Below, piece by piece: positions 26,404 through 34,710 of a stretch of 42,958 bases of DNA. Within the stretch, counting starts at the first letter, position 1. Every line of letters starts with the position of its first letter. Both the position numbers and the translations under genes were made by a program. The notes under the pieces were generated by a model, which made no database searches, was not told the DNA's origin, and saw only the letters and a program-made list of their open reading frames with translations. Origin of the DNA: Pseudomonas kairouanensis (GTDB taxonomy: Bacteria > Pseudomonadota > Gammaproteobacteria > Pseudomonadales > Pseudomonadaceae); NCBI RefSeq assembly GCF_004682055.1, contig NZ_QUZU01000050.1:1-42958 (forward strand). Direction: 5' to 3'.

Positions 26404-27843
26404 ATGCTGCGCAAACTCTCACTGGCGCTTGCCGTGTCTTGTGCGACCAACGGAATGGTCTGGGCAGCAGAAGCGCCCTTGTCCGCCAACACTGACTTGG
26501 TCAGCGTCTATCAGGAAGCGGTGAACAACAACGCCGACCTGGCGGCCGCGCGCGCCCAATATGGCGCGCAAAAAGAAGTGGTGCCCCAGGCCCGCGCCGG
26601 GCTGCTGCCAAACCTGTCGGCCGGCGCCGACAGCAACAATGTACGCACCCAGATCTCCCAGCCGTCGGCCACGGCCAACCGCGATGCGCATTCGTGGCGG
26701 GCGACCTTGAGCCAGCCGCTGTTCCGCGCTGACCGCTGGTTCCAATTGCAGGCCGCCGAAGCCACCAACGAGCAGGCCGCCCTGCAATTGTCGGCCACCG
26801 AGCAGAACCTGATCCTGCAAAGCGCCGAAAGCTACTTCGCCGTGCTGCGCGCCCAGGACAACCTGGCCTCGACCAAGGCCGAAGAAAATGCGTTCAAGCG
26901 CCAACTGGACCAGTCCAACGAGCGCTTTGACGTCGGCCTTTCGGACAAGACCGACGTGCTGCAATCCCAGGCCAGCTACGACACTGCCCGCGCCAACCGG
27001 ATCCTGGCCCAGCGCCAGGTGGAAGACGCCTTTGAAGCGCTGATCACCCTGACCAACCGCCAGTACAACTCGATCCAGGGCATCGTCCACTCCCTGCCAG
27101 TGCTGCCGCCGCTGCCGAACGACGCCAAATCCTGGGTCGAAACCGCCGGCCGCCAGAACCTGAATTTGCTCGCCAGCAACTACGCCGTCACCGCCGCCGA
27201 AGAAACCCTCAAGCAACGCAAGGCCGGGCACGCGCCAACCCTCGACGCGGTGGCGCAGTACGAACGCGGTGACAACGACGCGCTGGGCTTTAGCAACCCG
27301 AATGCCTTTGGCACGCCGTATCGGGGCGACGTGGAACAACGCACCGTCGGCTTGCGCCTGAACATCCCGATCTACAGCGGCGGCCTCACCAGTTCGCAGG
27401 TGCGCGAGTCCTACTCACGCCTGGACCAGACCGAGCAGCAACGCGAAGGCCTGCGCCGCCAGGTGGTGGAAAACACCCGCAACCTGCACCGTGCGGTTAA
27501 CACCGACGTGGAACAGGTGCAGGCGCGCCGCCAGTCGATCATCTCCAACCAGAGCGCCGTGGAAGCCACGGAAATCGGTTACCAGGTGGGGACGCGCAAC
27601 ATCGTCGATGTGCTCGATTCCCAGCGCCAGCTGTACTCGTCGGTGCGCAACTACAACAACAGCCGCTACGACTACATCCTCGACAACCTGCGCTTGAAGC
27701 AGGCGGCGGGGACGTTGAACCCGGGGGATTTGCAGGATTTGGCGCGGTATCTAAAGGCGGACTACAACCCGGACCGGGACTTCTTGCCGCCGGATTTGGC
27801 CAAGGCAGCTGCCGAGCAACTCAAGGCCCGCCCAAGCTATTAA
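26404..27843 (+). CDS. tolC: TolC-family outer-membrane efflux channel protein
   Basis: 479 residues with a signal peptide ending AxA near residue 22, then the duplicated TolC fold: two outer-membrane-efflux repeats with long alpha-helices. Family markers include VSVYQEAVNNNADLAAARAQ at the start of repeat one, DVLQSQASYDTARAN near 190, NIPIYSGG near 320 and DVLDSQRQLY near 400, the second copy of the same helix motif. TolC-type channels join inner-membrane pumps or type I secretion ABC exporters; no pump gene is adjacent, so it probably serves several. AGGGA precedes the ATG. The 160 bases upstream hold several possible but weak promoters. This is the OpmH position in P. aeruginosa. Confidence 0.92.
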   Translation: MLRKLSLALAVSCATNGMVWAAEAPLSANTDLVSVYQEAVNNNADLAAARAQYGAQKEVVPQARAGLLPNLSAGADSNNVRTQISQPSATANRDAHSWRATLSQPLFRADRWFQLQAAEATNEQAALQLSATEQNLILQSAESYFAVLRAQDNLASTKAEENAFKRQLDQSNERFDVGLSDKTDVLQSQASYDTARANRILAQRQVEDAFEALITLTNRQYNSIQGIVHSLPVLPPLPNDAKSWVETAGRQNLNLLASNYAVTAAEETLKQRKAGHAPTLDAVAQYERGDNDALGFSNPNAFGTPYRGDVEQRTVGLRLNIPIYSGGLTSSQVRESYSRLDQTEQQREGLRRQVVENTRNLHRAVNTDVEQVQARRQSIISNQSAVEATEIGYQVGTRNIVDVLDSQRQLYSSVRNYNNSRYDYILDNLRLKQAAGTLNPGDLQDLARYLKADYNPDRDFLPPDLAKAAAEQLKARPSY

Positions 27844-27860
27844 GCACACCGCAAAACCAA

Positions 27861-27950
27861 TGTGGGAGGGGGCTTGCTCCCGATAGCAGAGTGTCAGTCA
27901 CTGCATCTGGTGGCTGATACACCGCAATCGGGAGCAAGCCCCCTCCCACA
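27861..27950. repeat. REP doublet (GTGGGAGGGGGCTTGCTCCC type)
   Basis: Perfect inverted arms at 27861-27884 and 27927-27950 between the convergent tolC and waaA stops. Confidence 0.9.
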
Positions 27951-27964
27951 TTTGACCTCTGTTG

Positions 27965-29242
27965 TCAGTGGGTCAGCAGTCTGCCGAGGCCATCCAACAG
28001 ACGCTTCAAAGCCCCCTGATTAGCCTGCATCACCTTCAACCCTGCCTGCGCCATCTTGCCCGCATCCTGAGGCAGCTCAAACAACTGCCGCACCGCTTCG
28101 GCCAGCCCCTCAGCATCATCCACCTGCCTCAACGCCCCGGCCTCAAGCATCATCGCGGTGATTTCGAGGAAGTTGAATACATGGGGCCCCATGATCACAG
28201 GTTTTGCCAACGCTGCCGGCTCCAGCGGATTATGCCCACCGGTCGCCACCAGGCTGCCGCCGACAAAAGCACTGTCGGCCAGCGCATAGAGAAACAGCAA
28301 CTCGCCCATGGTATCGCCGAGCAACACCGAGGTTTGCGCGGTAACCGGCTCGCCTGTGGAGCGACGCACGGTGGCAAACCCTTCGCGCTGGCTCAGCTCG
28401 AACATCGGGCCGAATCGCTCCTGATGACGCGGCACTAGGATCAGTAAGGCGTTGGGGTAGCTATCGAGCAACTGGCGATGGGCCGCGAGTACTACTTCGT
28501 CTTCGCCTTCATGGGTACTGGCGGCGATCCACACCGGGCGCTCGCTGGCGCCCCACTGGTCACGCAACGCGGCGGCGCGCACGGGCAGTTCGGGGTCGAT
28601 GGTCAGGTCGAACTTGATCGAGCCAGTGACTTCCACGGCCTCAGGGCGGGCGCCCAGGCTGAGGAAGCGCTGGGCTTCGGCCTGGGTCTGTACGGCGAAC
28701 AGGCTCATTTCGGCCAGCATTGGCGCGGTAAGTTTGGCGAAACGCCCATAGCCCTTGGCCGAGCGCGCCGACAACCGCGCATTGGCCAGTGCTACCGGAA
28801 TGCCGCGTTGGGCACAGGCGTGGATATGGTTGGGCCACAACTCGGTTTCCATGATCACCGCCAGCTTGGGCTGCACTCGATCCAGAAAACGCTTGGCAGC
28901 GCACGGCAAGTCGTAAGGTAAGTAGCAGTGCTGGATGCGTGGCTCATTGGCGAACAGTGCCTGGATACGCTCGGACCCGGTGGGCGTCATGCAGGTGACC
29001 GTGATCGGCAGCGTCGGATAGCGTTCCAGCAAACCACGCACCATGGGCGCGGCGGCAATGCTCTCGCCCACCGACACCGCATGCACCCAGATCCCGCCCG
29101 GCTGCAACACCGGCAGGCCGTAGGAAAACCGCTCGCTGACGCGCTTGGCATAGGCCGGCGCCTTGCGCGCGCGCAGCCACAGACGTAAAGCCACCAACGG
29201 CAGCGCCAGGTAAAACAGACAGCTGTAGAGAGTTCTATTCAT
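27965..29242 (-). CDS. waaA: Kdo transferase (3-deoxy-D-manno-octulosonic acid transferase)
   Basis: Adds Kdo to lipid IVA at the inner membrane, the first committed step of the LPS core. The 425-residue protein has an N-terminal membrane anchor (LYSCLFYLALPLVALRLWLR), then a GT-B fold. Motifs: IWVHAVSVGES near residue 51 (catalytic base Glu in VGES), VIMETELWPN near 129, IAASTHEGED near 240 and the C-terminal GGHNPLEPAALAKPVIMGPH near 320, the sugar-nucleotide site. Start ATG at 29242. It is convergent with tolC and reads away from the LysR gene, which ends 23 bases upstream; the two could share a message. Confidence 0.96.
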   Translation of the reverse strand: MNRTLYSCLFYLALPLVALRLWLRARKAPAYAKRVSERFSYGLPVLQPGGIWVHAVSVGESIAAAPMVRGLLERYPTLPITVTCMTPTGSERIQALFANEPRIQHCYLPYDLPCAAKRFLDRVQPKLAVIMETELWPNHIHACAQRGIPVALANARLSARSAKGYGRFAKLTAPMLAEMSLFAVQTQAEAQRFLSLGARPEAVEVTGSIKFDLTIDPELPVRAAALRDQWGASERPVWIAASTHEGEDEVVLAAHRQLLDSYPNALLILVPRHQERFGPMFELSQREGFATVRRSTGEPVTAQTSVLLGDTMGELLFLYALADSAFVGGSLVATGGHNPLEPAALAKPVIMGPHVFNFLEITAMMLEAGALRQVDDAEGLAEAVRQLFELPQDAGKMAQAGLKVMQANQGALKRLLDGLGRLLTH

Positions 29243-29265
29243 GGCGGCGGAGTTTATCGGCTTTT

Positions 29266-30156
29266 TCAGTCAATCGCCCGCAGGCACTCGGCAAAACGTT
29301 CAGCCAAAAAGCGCGCGGCCGGCCCAAGGGGTTCATCACGGCGCCAAACCAGCTCCACCACCAAGGCAGGCGGGGTCCATTCGCTGTCGAGTTCGACCAT
29401 CTGGTTCTGATAGGTTGGGTATTGCACCACATGCCGGGGCAACCAAGCCCAACCGAGGCCTCGCGTCAGCCATTCGGCCAGCACGTAGAAGCTGTCGGCC
29501 CGCCAGACCTGCGGACTGGCGGCTTCGCTGCCGGGATACACGCTGGTCTGGGTCGACATCAGCAACTGCCGATATTGCGCCAAGCCCTGGCAGTCCACGG
29601 TTTTTTGCCGGGCCAGCGGATGGTTGCGGCCACACACAGTGACCATCTCCACACTGCCCACCACCCGACGCTCCAGCGCTTCGGGGATCTGGTCGTGGTA
29701 GAACAACATGCCCAGGTCGGCCTTGCGCTCAACCAGCTTGCGTGCGACATCGCCCTGGGCGGCACTGGAAATCTGCACCTCCAGGTTGGGAAACTGGCCC
29801 GCCAGGGCGTCCAGGCTATCGAGTACCGGCTGGTACAGCATCGCCTCGTCCTGGGCCAGGCGCAGGCAGGCTTCTTCGCCACGCATCAACGACAGCGCCC
29901 GGCCGTTCAGGCGCTCACACTGGCGCAGCACTTCCCGGGCCTCTTCCAGCAGCACTGAGCCCGCTTCGGTCAGGCGCGGCTGACGACCACTGCTACGCTC
30001 GAACAGGCTTACCCCAAGGTCAGCCTCCAGCAAGGCGATGCCATTGCTCACTGCCGACTGCGCCTTGCGCTGCGCCCGCGCCACGGCCGAAAACGAACGC
30101 TGTTCGGCGACGCTGACAAACAGGCGCATCTGCTCCAGGTTCCATTGCACGCTCAT
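29266..30156 (-). CDS. LysR-family transcriptional regulator
   Basis: 296 residues. The N-terminal winged helix-turn-helix is typical: LEQMRLFVSVAEQRSFSAVA then AQSAVSNGIALLEADLG, LFERSSGRQPRLTEAG. A linker helix and a periplasmic-binding-type effector domain follow. The effector is unknown. It is transcribed divergently from an SMR transporter gene with 103 bases between starts, the classic arrangement in which a LysR protein controls its neighbour, so the transporter is the first candidate target. Confidence 0.9.
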   Translation of the reverse strand: MSVQWNLEQMRLFVSVAEQRSFSAVARAQRKAQSAVSNGIALLEADLGVSLFERSSGRQPRLTEAGSVLLEEAREVLRQCERLNGRALSLMRGEEACLRLAQDEAMLYQPVLDSLDALAGQFPNLEVQISSAAQGDVARKLVERKADLGMLFYHDQIPEALERRVVGSVEMVTVCGRNHPLARQKTVDCQGLAQYRQLLMSTQTSVYPGSEAASPQVWRADSFYVLAEWLTRGLGWAWLPRHVVQYPTYQNQMVELDSEWTPPALVVELVWRRDEPLGPAARFLAERFAECLRAID

Positions 30157-30259
30157 GGCTCAACCCATCTTTTATTCGGATAGGTAATGACTTTACCCCA
30201 TCTGACAAAGCCCTAAAATGCCGACCTTATCAAACGCGCATCACACCGAGGATTACCCC

Positions 30260-30595
30260 ATGAACCCTGCCTACTACTACTTGGCCATCGCCATCTGCTC
30301 GGAAGTGATCGCCACCGTATCCATGAAAGCCATCAAGGGCTGGAGCACGCCTATCCCCTTGCTGCTGGTGATCGTCGGCTACGGTGTGGCGTTCTGGATG
30401 CTGACCCTGGTGGTGCGCACTGTGCCGGTGGGCGTGGCCTACGCGGTGTGGGCCGGGATGGGCATCGTGATGGTGAGTATCGCAGCGCTGTTTATCTATG
30501 GTCAGAAGCTCGACCTGCCGGCAATGCTGGGCATGGGCCTGATTGTGCTGGGCGTGGTGGTGATTCAGCTGTTCTCGAAAACCGCCGGGCACTGA
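30260..30595 (+). CDS. Small multidrug resistance (SMR) transporter
   Basis: 111 residues, four transmembrane helices, matching EmrE/QacE size. The membrane-embedded acid that couples protons to drug export is Glu15 (AICSEVIATVSMKA). The signature WAGMGIV near residue 65 (AYAVWAGMGIV) and the C-terminal LIVLGVVVIQL are typical. Substrates are likely cationic compounds or guanidinium-like ones; sequence alone does not tell. GAGG lies 8 bases ahead of the ATG at 30260; an in-frame start at 30218 would add an unlikely soluble extension. Divergent from the LysR gene. Confidence 0.92.
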   Translation: MNPAYYYLAIAICSEVIATVSMKAIKGWSTPIPLLLVIVGYGVAFWMLTLVVRTVPVGVAYAVWAGMGIVMVSIAALFIYGQKLDLPAMLGMGLIVLGVVVIQLFSKTAGH

Positions 30596-30613
30596 CCACC
30601 CCTCAACAGCCTG

Positions 30614-30619
30614 TATACT
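30614..30619 (+). promoter_or_regulatory. -10 box TATACT ahead of the FAD oxidoreductase cassette
   Basis: TATACT lies 32 bases ahead of the ATG at 30651; the -35 region is poor (CTGACC). Confidence 0.35.
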
Positions 30620-30650
30620 GCGCCTCTTGTCTTGAACACTGAGGTCGCCC

Positions 30651-31826
30651 ATGCCATCCGTTATTTCCACCGACGTCCTGATTGTCGGCGCCGGGGTTGC
30701 CGGCCTCTGGCTGAACGCACGCCTGCGTCGCCAAGGGTTTTCCACGGTGGTGGTGGAAAGCGCCACCTTGGGCGGCGGGCAAAGCGTGAAGTCCCAGGGG
30801 ATCATCCACGGCGGTGCAAAATACGCCCTGCACGGCGCCCTCACCGGCGCCTCCGAAGCCATTGCCGACATGCCGCGCCGCTGGCGCGAGGCCCTGGCGG
30901 GCAACGGCGAGCTGGACCTGACCGGCGTGCGCCTGCTGTCCGAAGCCCATTACCTGTGGTCCCCGGGCACTATCGCCGGCAACCTCACCAGTTTCTTCGC
31001 CAGCAAGGCCGTGCGCGGCCGTGTGGACCAGGTCAAGGGCGACGATTTGCCGCCGGCCCTGCAAGACGGGCGCTTCAAGGGCAAGGTCTACCGTTTGGCA
31101 GAGTTGGTGGTCGATGTGCCAAGCCTGATCGAACGCCTGGCGCAACTGGCCGGCGATGGCTTGCTCGCCGGGCAACACATCGAACCACTGCTCGAAGGCA
31201 ACAAGCTGGTGGGACTGAAGGTGGACGGCCGCGACATTCGCGCACAGCGCATCGTCTTGAGCGCAGGGGGTGGCACCGCAGACCTGCTGACCGAACTGGG
31301 CCTGAGCAAGCCAGCCATGCAAAAGCGCCCGCTACACATGATCATTGCCAAGGGCCCAGGCCTCAAGCCGCTGTACGCCCACTGCCTGGGCGGCGGCACC
31401 AAGCCGCGCATCACCGTCACCACCCACCCCGCCGCAGATGGCAATTGGGTGTGGTACCTGGGCGGCGATATTGCCGAGGCTGACGGTGTAGCGCGCACAC
31501 CCGAAGAACAGATCGCCACCGCACAAAAAGAGCTGGCGCAGTTGCTGCCGTGGATCGATATGAGCCAAACCCGGTGGGCCACCCTGCGCGTCGACCGCGC
31601 CGAACCCCTGCAAACAGGGCTGACCCGTCCCGACAACGCCTTTGTCTTTGAAGAGGGCCGCCTGCTGGTGGGCTGGCCGACCAAACTGGCCCTTGCGCCC
31701 GATTTCGCCGACCGAGTGATCAACAGCCTCGAACGTGACGGCATCCGTCCAAGCGCCACCGAGCCGCTGCCCGAGTTGCCAAAACCCGCCATCGGCGTAC
31801 CTGCCTGGGAGCAACTGTTGCCATGA
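30651..31826 (+). CDS. FAD-dependent oxidoreductase (DAO family)
   Basis: 391 residues. The N-terminal dinucleotide-binding motif DVLIVGAGVAGLW (GxGxxG) binds FAD; VVVESATLGGG supplies the acidic end of strand beta-2. SQGIIHGGAKY near residue 50 resembles the active-site turn of GlpD/2-hydroxyglutarate oxidase-type enzymes (compare NSGVIHAG), suggesting oxidation of a 2-hydroxy or amino acid, but the substrate is unknown. GAGG precedes the ATG. Its stop overlaps the next start by 4 bases (ATGA), so it is coupled to the aldo/keto reductase. The same gene pair is present in P. aeruginosa near waaA. Confidence 0.85.
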   Translation: MPSVISTDVLIVGAGVAGLWLNARLRRQGFSTVVVESATLGGGQSVKSQGIIHGGAKYALHGALTGASEAIADMPRRWREALAGNGELDLTGVRLLSEAHYLWSPGTIAGNLTSFFASKAVRGRVDQVKGDDLPPALQDGRFKGKVYRLAELVVDVPSLIERLAQLAGDGLLAGQHIEPLLEGNKLVGLKVDGRDIRAQRIVLSAGGGTADLLTELGLSKPAMQKRPLHMIIAKGPGLKPLYAHCLGGGTKPRITVTTHPAADGNWVWYLGGDIAEADGVARTPEEQIATAQKELAQLLPWIDMSQTRWATLRVDRAEPLQTGLTRPDNAFVFEEGRLLVGWPTKLALAPDFADRVINSLERDGIRPSATEPLPELPKPAIGVPAWEQLLP

Positions 31827-32635
31827 GCCTGCCAACCTTGCACGACCTGCATCGCCCCCTGGGCAGCACGGGCCTTTGGGTGTCACCGCTGGGCCTTGGC
31901 ACCGTCAAGCTGGGTCGGGACCAGGGGGTGAAATACCCCAATGGCTTCCAGATCCCCGATGACGACGCGGCTCGCATGCTGCTGCGCCAGGCTCGCGAGC
32001 TGGGTATCAACCTGATCGATACAGCGCCCGCCTATGGCATGAGCGAAGAGCGCCTGGGCCCGCTGTTGCGTGACCAGCGCAAGGACTGGGTGATTGTCAG
32101 CAAGGTGGGTGAAGAGTTCGAAAACGGCGTGTCCCGCCATGACTTCAGCGAGGCCCACACTCGTCTGTCGATTGAGCGCAGCCTGAAACGGCTTGAAACT
32201 GATTTTATCGACCTGGTACTGGTGCACTCCGACGGCAACGACCTGCACATCCTCAACGACTGCGAGGTGTACCACACCCTGGCGGCGCTGAAACAGGAAG
32301 GCAAGATCCGTGGTTTCGGGTTCTCCGGCAAAACCGTCGAGGGCGGTGTAAAGGCTCTGGAACAGGGTGATTGCGCGATGGTCACCTACAATTTGAACGA
32401 ACGGGCCGAGAAAGCCGTCATTGACTATGCGGCAGCCCACGGCAAGGGCATCCTGGTAAAAAAAGCCCTGGCCAGTGGCCATGTTTGCTTGGAACCCGGC
32501 GTGGATCCAATACATGCCAGTTTCATGTTGTTGTTTGCGCAAACGGGTGTTGCCAGTGCTATTGTCGGGACCATTAATCCGCTGCACCTGGCCCATAACG
32601 TGGCGACTGCTGCCAAGGTCATTCGTCAACTCTGA
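31823..32635 (+). CDS. Aldo/keto reductase
   Basis: 270 residues of the AKR superfamily TIM barrel. The catalytic tetrad is visible: Asp in LIDTAPAYG (residue near 66), Tyr in the same motif, Lys in IVSKVGEEF and His in LVLVHSDGND. The NADPH site near IVGTINPLHL at the C-terminus is present. The reductant-accepting substrate is unknown. It overlaps the preceding FAD gene by ATGA, and the next gene starts 42 bases on, giving a three-gene unit. Confidence 0.9.
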   Translation: MSLPTLHDLHRPLGSTGLWVSPLGLGTVKLGRDQGVKYPNGFQIPDDDAARMLLRQARELGINLIDTAPAYGMSEERLGPLLRDQRKDWVIVSKVGEEFENGVSRHDFSEAHTRLSIERSLKRLETDFIDLVLVHSDGNDLHILNDCEVYHTLAALKQEGKIRGFGFSGKTVEGGVKALEQGDCAMVTYNLNERAEKAVIDYAAAHGKGILVKKALASGHVCLEPGVDPIHASFMLLFAQTGVASAIVGTINPLHLAHNVATAAKVIRQL

Positions 32636-32677
32636 TGCCGCCGACGCGGCCGCCCCCGTCGCAAGGAAGGAGCCGAC

Positions 32678-33637
32678 ATGCCGCGAACGCTCATAAGAAA
32701 AAACCCCAGCAACTTCAAGACACTGCCGCTGCACGTCGAAGCCACCCCCGAAGGCCTGAGCTACCAGAGCGTCGGCATGCCGCTCAATTTCGCCCAGACC
32801 CTGCAACGCCGTAAACCGGTCGAGGTGCCGGACGCTGAGCGCTTCGCCCTGGAGCTTGCAAACCTCGGGGTTTCGGTGCGCCTGACCCTGCATTGGCAGA
32901 ACCGCGATTACTGGGTACTGGTGCGCCAACGCCGCCAGGACCGTGGCGATGTGGTGCTCAAACTGATCTCCGGGTACGTCCCGGCCCACGAACTGAACCT
33001 GCCGCTGCACACCGCCATCCAGGAGATTGCCGAAGAGTGCCTGCTGGAAACGCCGGAGGGCTGGCTGGGCGGGCGTTTCAACGACACCTGGCTACCGGCG
33101 CCCTACTCCGCCGCACTGCATTACCGCGAAGCGCTGCCGTTTCGCCTCAGTCCGTTGTCTGGTGCGGCGCGCCCGGTGCGCTGTGCCACCACCCAGTTGA
33201 TCGAACGCCCACGGGCCTACGTGCACCTGCCCACCGCCTCCCTGCAGCTGATTTACGACCTGCGCCTGGAAGTGCCCAAGGAAGCCAAGTCCCTGAGCCT
33301 GTTTCATGTGGATGAACGGCTGGAAGGTGATCAGTTGGTAGCGCGCCTGGACCGCCAGCGTCCAGACCTGTACCTGATGCCACTCAAAGACGGCCAGCCG
33401 CTGGCCGAGCTGTATACCGTCAAGAAGGATCAGCTGTACCCGGCCAGCACGCGCGGCTTGTACCTGGCCGAAAGCTTCGCCCAGCAAGAGGGTTGGTTGG
33501 TGCGCGATGAACGGATTCGCTGGAAGGACTGGCTGCGCCAGCAAGGTTTGGCGGAGCCGGAAAAAGAGTCCAAGCTCAAGCGCCTGGCACAGCGCGTGCT
33601 GCGCAAGATAACGCCGAAGAAGAAGGCCAGCCAATAA
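32678..33637 (+). CDS. Conserved hypothetical with a variant Nudix box
   Basis: 319 residues, not assigned with certainty. Residues 99-124 read GYVPAHE, nine residues, then QEIAEECLL: a Nudix-like box with Gln for the usual Arg and two extra residues in the loop (X9 not X7). The preceding LHWQNRDYWVLVRQRRQDRG fits the strand region of a Nudix fold. The C-terminus is basic (KLKRLAQRVLRKITPKKK). Whether it keeps catalysis is unclear: Glu116, Glu119 and Glu120 are present, but the usual Gly is Leu. AAGGAAGGAG gives a strong start at 32678. It lies behind the two oxidoreductase genes and may be co-transcribed. Some Pseudomonas entries call it an ATPase; I see no Walker motif. Confidence 0.6.
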   Translation: MPRTLIRKNPSNFKTLPLHVEATPEGLSYQSVGMPLNFAQTLQRRKPVEVPDAERFALELANLGVSVRLTLHWQNRDYWVLVRQRRQDRGDVVLKLISGYVPAHELNLPLHTAIQEIAEECLLETPEGWLGGRFNDTWLPAPYSAALHYREALPFRLSPLSGAARPVRCATTQLIERPRAYVHLPTASLQLIYDLRLEVPKEAKSLSLFHVDERLEGDQLVARLDRQRPDLYLMPLKDGQPLAELYTVKKDQLYPASTRGLYLAESFAQQEGWLVRDERIRWKDWLRQQGLAEPEKESKLKRLAQRVLRKITPKKKASQ

Positions 33638-33668
33638 GGGCAAATCTTGAGCCCAACATATGTCCAAA

Positions 33669-33772
33669 TGTGGGAGGGGCGGTGCGACGATTCGACTTGC
33701 TCCCGATGGCGTCGGGTCAGTTAGCCTATCTGGTACTGACACGCCGCTATCGGGAGCAAGCCCCCTCCCACA
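33669..33772. repeat. REP doublet with an expanded left arm
   Basis: The right arm (33749-33772) is a standard ATCGGGAGCAAGCCCCCTCC arm. The left arm begins TGTGGGAGGGG at 33669 but continues CGGTGCGACGATTCGA before returning to CTTGCTCCCGAT, a net gain of about 15 bases inside the arm. It lies between the plus-strand Nudix-like gene and the minus-strand epimerase gene. Confidence 0.85.
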
Positions 33773-33783
33773 TTTAGATCGCG

Positions 33784-34710
33784 TCAGCCGTTGAGCAGGC
33801 GCTCCAGGCCGACCTTTAGCGGCGTGGGCTCGGGCAGTGTGAAACTCGCCAGCAACCGCTGGTTATTCGCCCGCGAATGCTTGATATCCCCCGAACGCGC
33901 TGGCCCGTAAGTCACGGCGGGCAAGCTGCCGACCACTTCTTCCAAGGCCTGCAACACCTGCTTGAGGGTGGTGGTGCGGTTCCAGCCGACGTTGATCGCG
34001 CCCAACGGTGCGTCCGGTGCTTCAATAGCCTGCACCAGCACGTCCACCAGGTCTTCCACGTACATGAAGTCACGGGTTTGCTCGCCATCGCCAAACACGG
34101 CAATCGGCCGGCCCTGCTGGGCACGTTCGCTGAAAATGCTGATCACGCCGGAATACGGCGATGACGGGTCCTGACGCGGCCCGAAGATATTGAAGAAGCG
34201 GAAGATCACCGGTTCCAGGCCATGCTGGCGACGGTAGAAGTCAAAGTAGTGCTCGCCCGCCAGTTTGTCGGCCGCATAGGGCGTCAACGGTGCCTTGGTG
34301 GTCTCTTCGTCAATCGAGGCCCCTTCGCCGTTGTTGCCATACACCGCGGCGCTGGAGGCATACACCACGCGTTTCACGCCGGCTTTGCGCATGGCTTCGC
34401 AGACATTCAGGGTACCGACGAAGTTGCTCTGGTGCGTGCTGACCGGGTCATCCACCGAGGCTTGCACCGAGGCCACTGCGGCCAGGTGCACCACGGCGGT
34501 TGCGCCGACGGCGGCATGCGCCACCAGTTCGGCATCGGCTACGTTGCCTTCGAGCAATTCGACCAGCGGGTTATCCAACGGCAGGTTGCTGCGCTTGCCG
34601 GTAGACAAGTCATCCAGCACCCGCACGCCATAGCCCTTGGCGAGCAACGCGTCCACCAGGTGCGAGCCGATAAAGCCCGCACCGCCTGTGATCAGAACCC
34701 ACTTAGTCAT
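33784..34710 (-). CDS. NAD-dependent sugar-nucleotide epimerase/dehydratase
   Basis: 308 residues, extended short-chain dehydrogenase fold. NAD site GGAGFIG at residues 9-15; the SSAAVYG and PYAADK (Tyr-x3-Lys) elements form the catalytic triad. The nearest type by eye is UDP-glucose or UDP-GlcNAc 4-epimerase, presumably feeding LPS or O-antigen. The substrate is not resolved from sequence. The ATG at 34710 overlaps the hldE stop by 8 bases, so it is coupled to hldE; the frame is open further upstream but that would lie within hldE. Confidence 0.85.
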   Translation of the reverse strand: MTKWVLITGGAGFIGSHLVDALLAKGYGVRVLDDLSTGKRSNLPLDNPLVELLEGNVADAELVAHAAVGATAVVHLAAVASVQASVDDPVSTHQSNFVGTLNVCEAMRKAGVKRVVYASSAAVYGNNGEGASIDEETTKAPLTPYAADKLAGEHYFDFYRRQHGLEPVIFRFFNIFGPRQDPSSPYSGVISIFSERAQQGRPIAVFGDGEQTRDFMYVEDLVDVLVQAIEAPDAPLGAINVGWNRTTTLKQVLQALEEVVGSLPAVTYGPARSGDIKHSRANNQRLLASFTLPEPTPLKVGLERLLNG

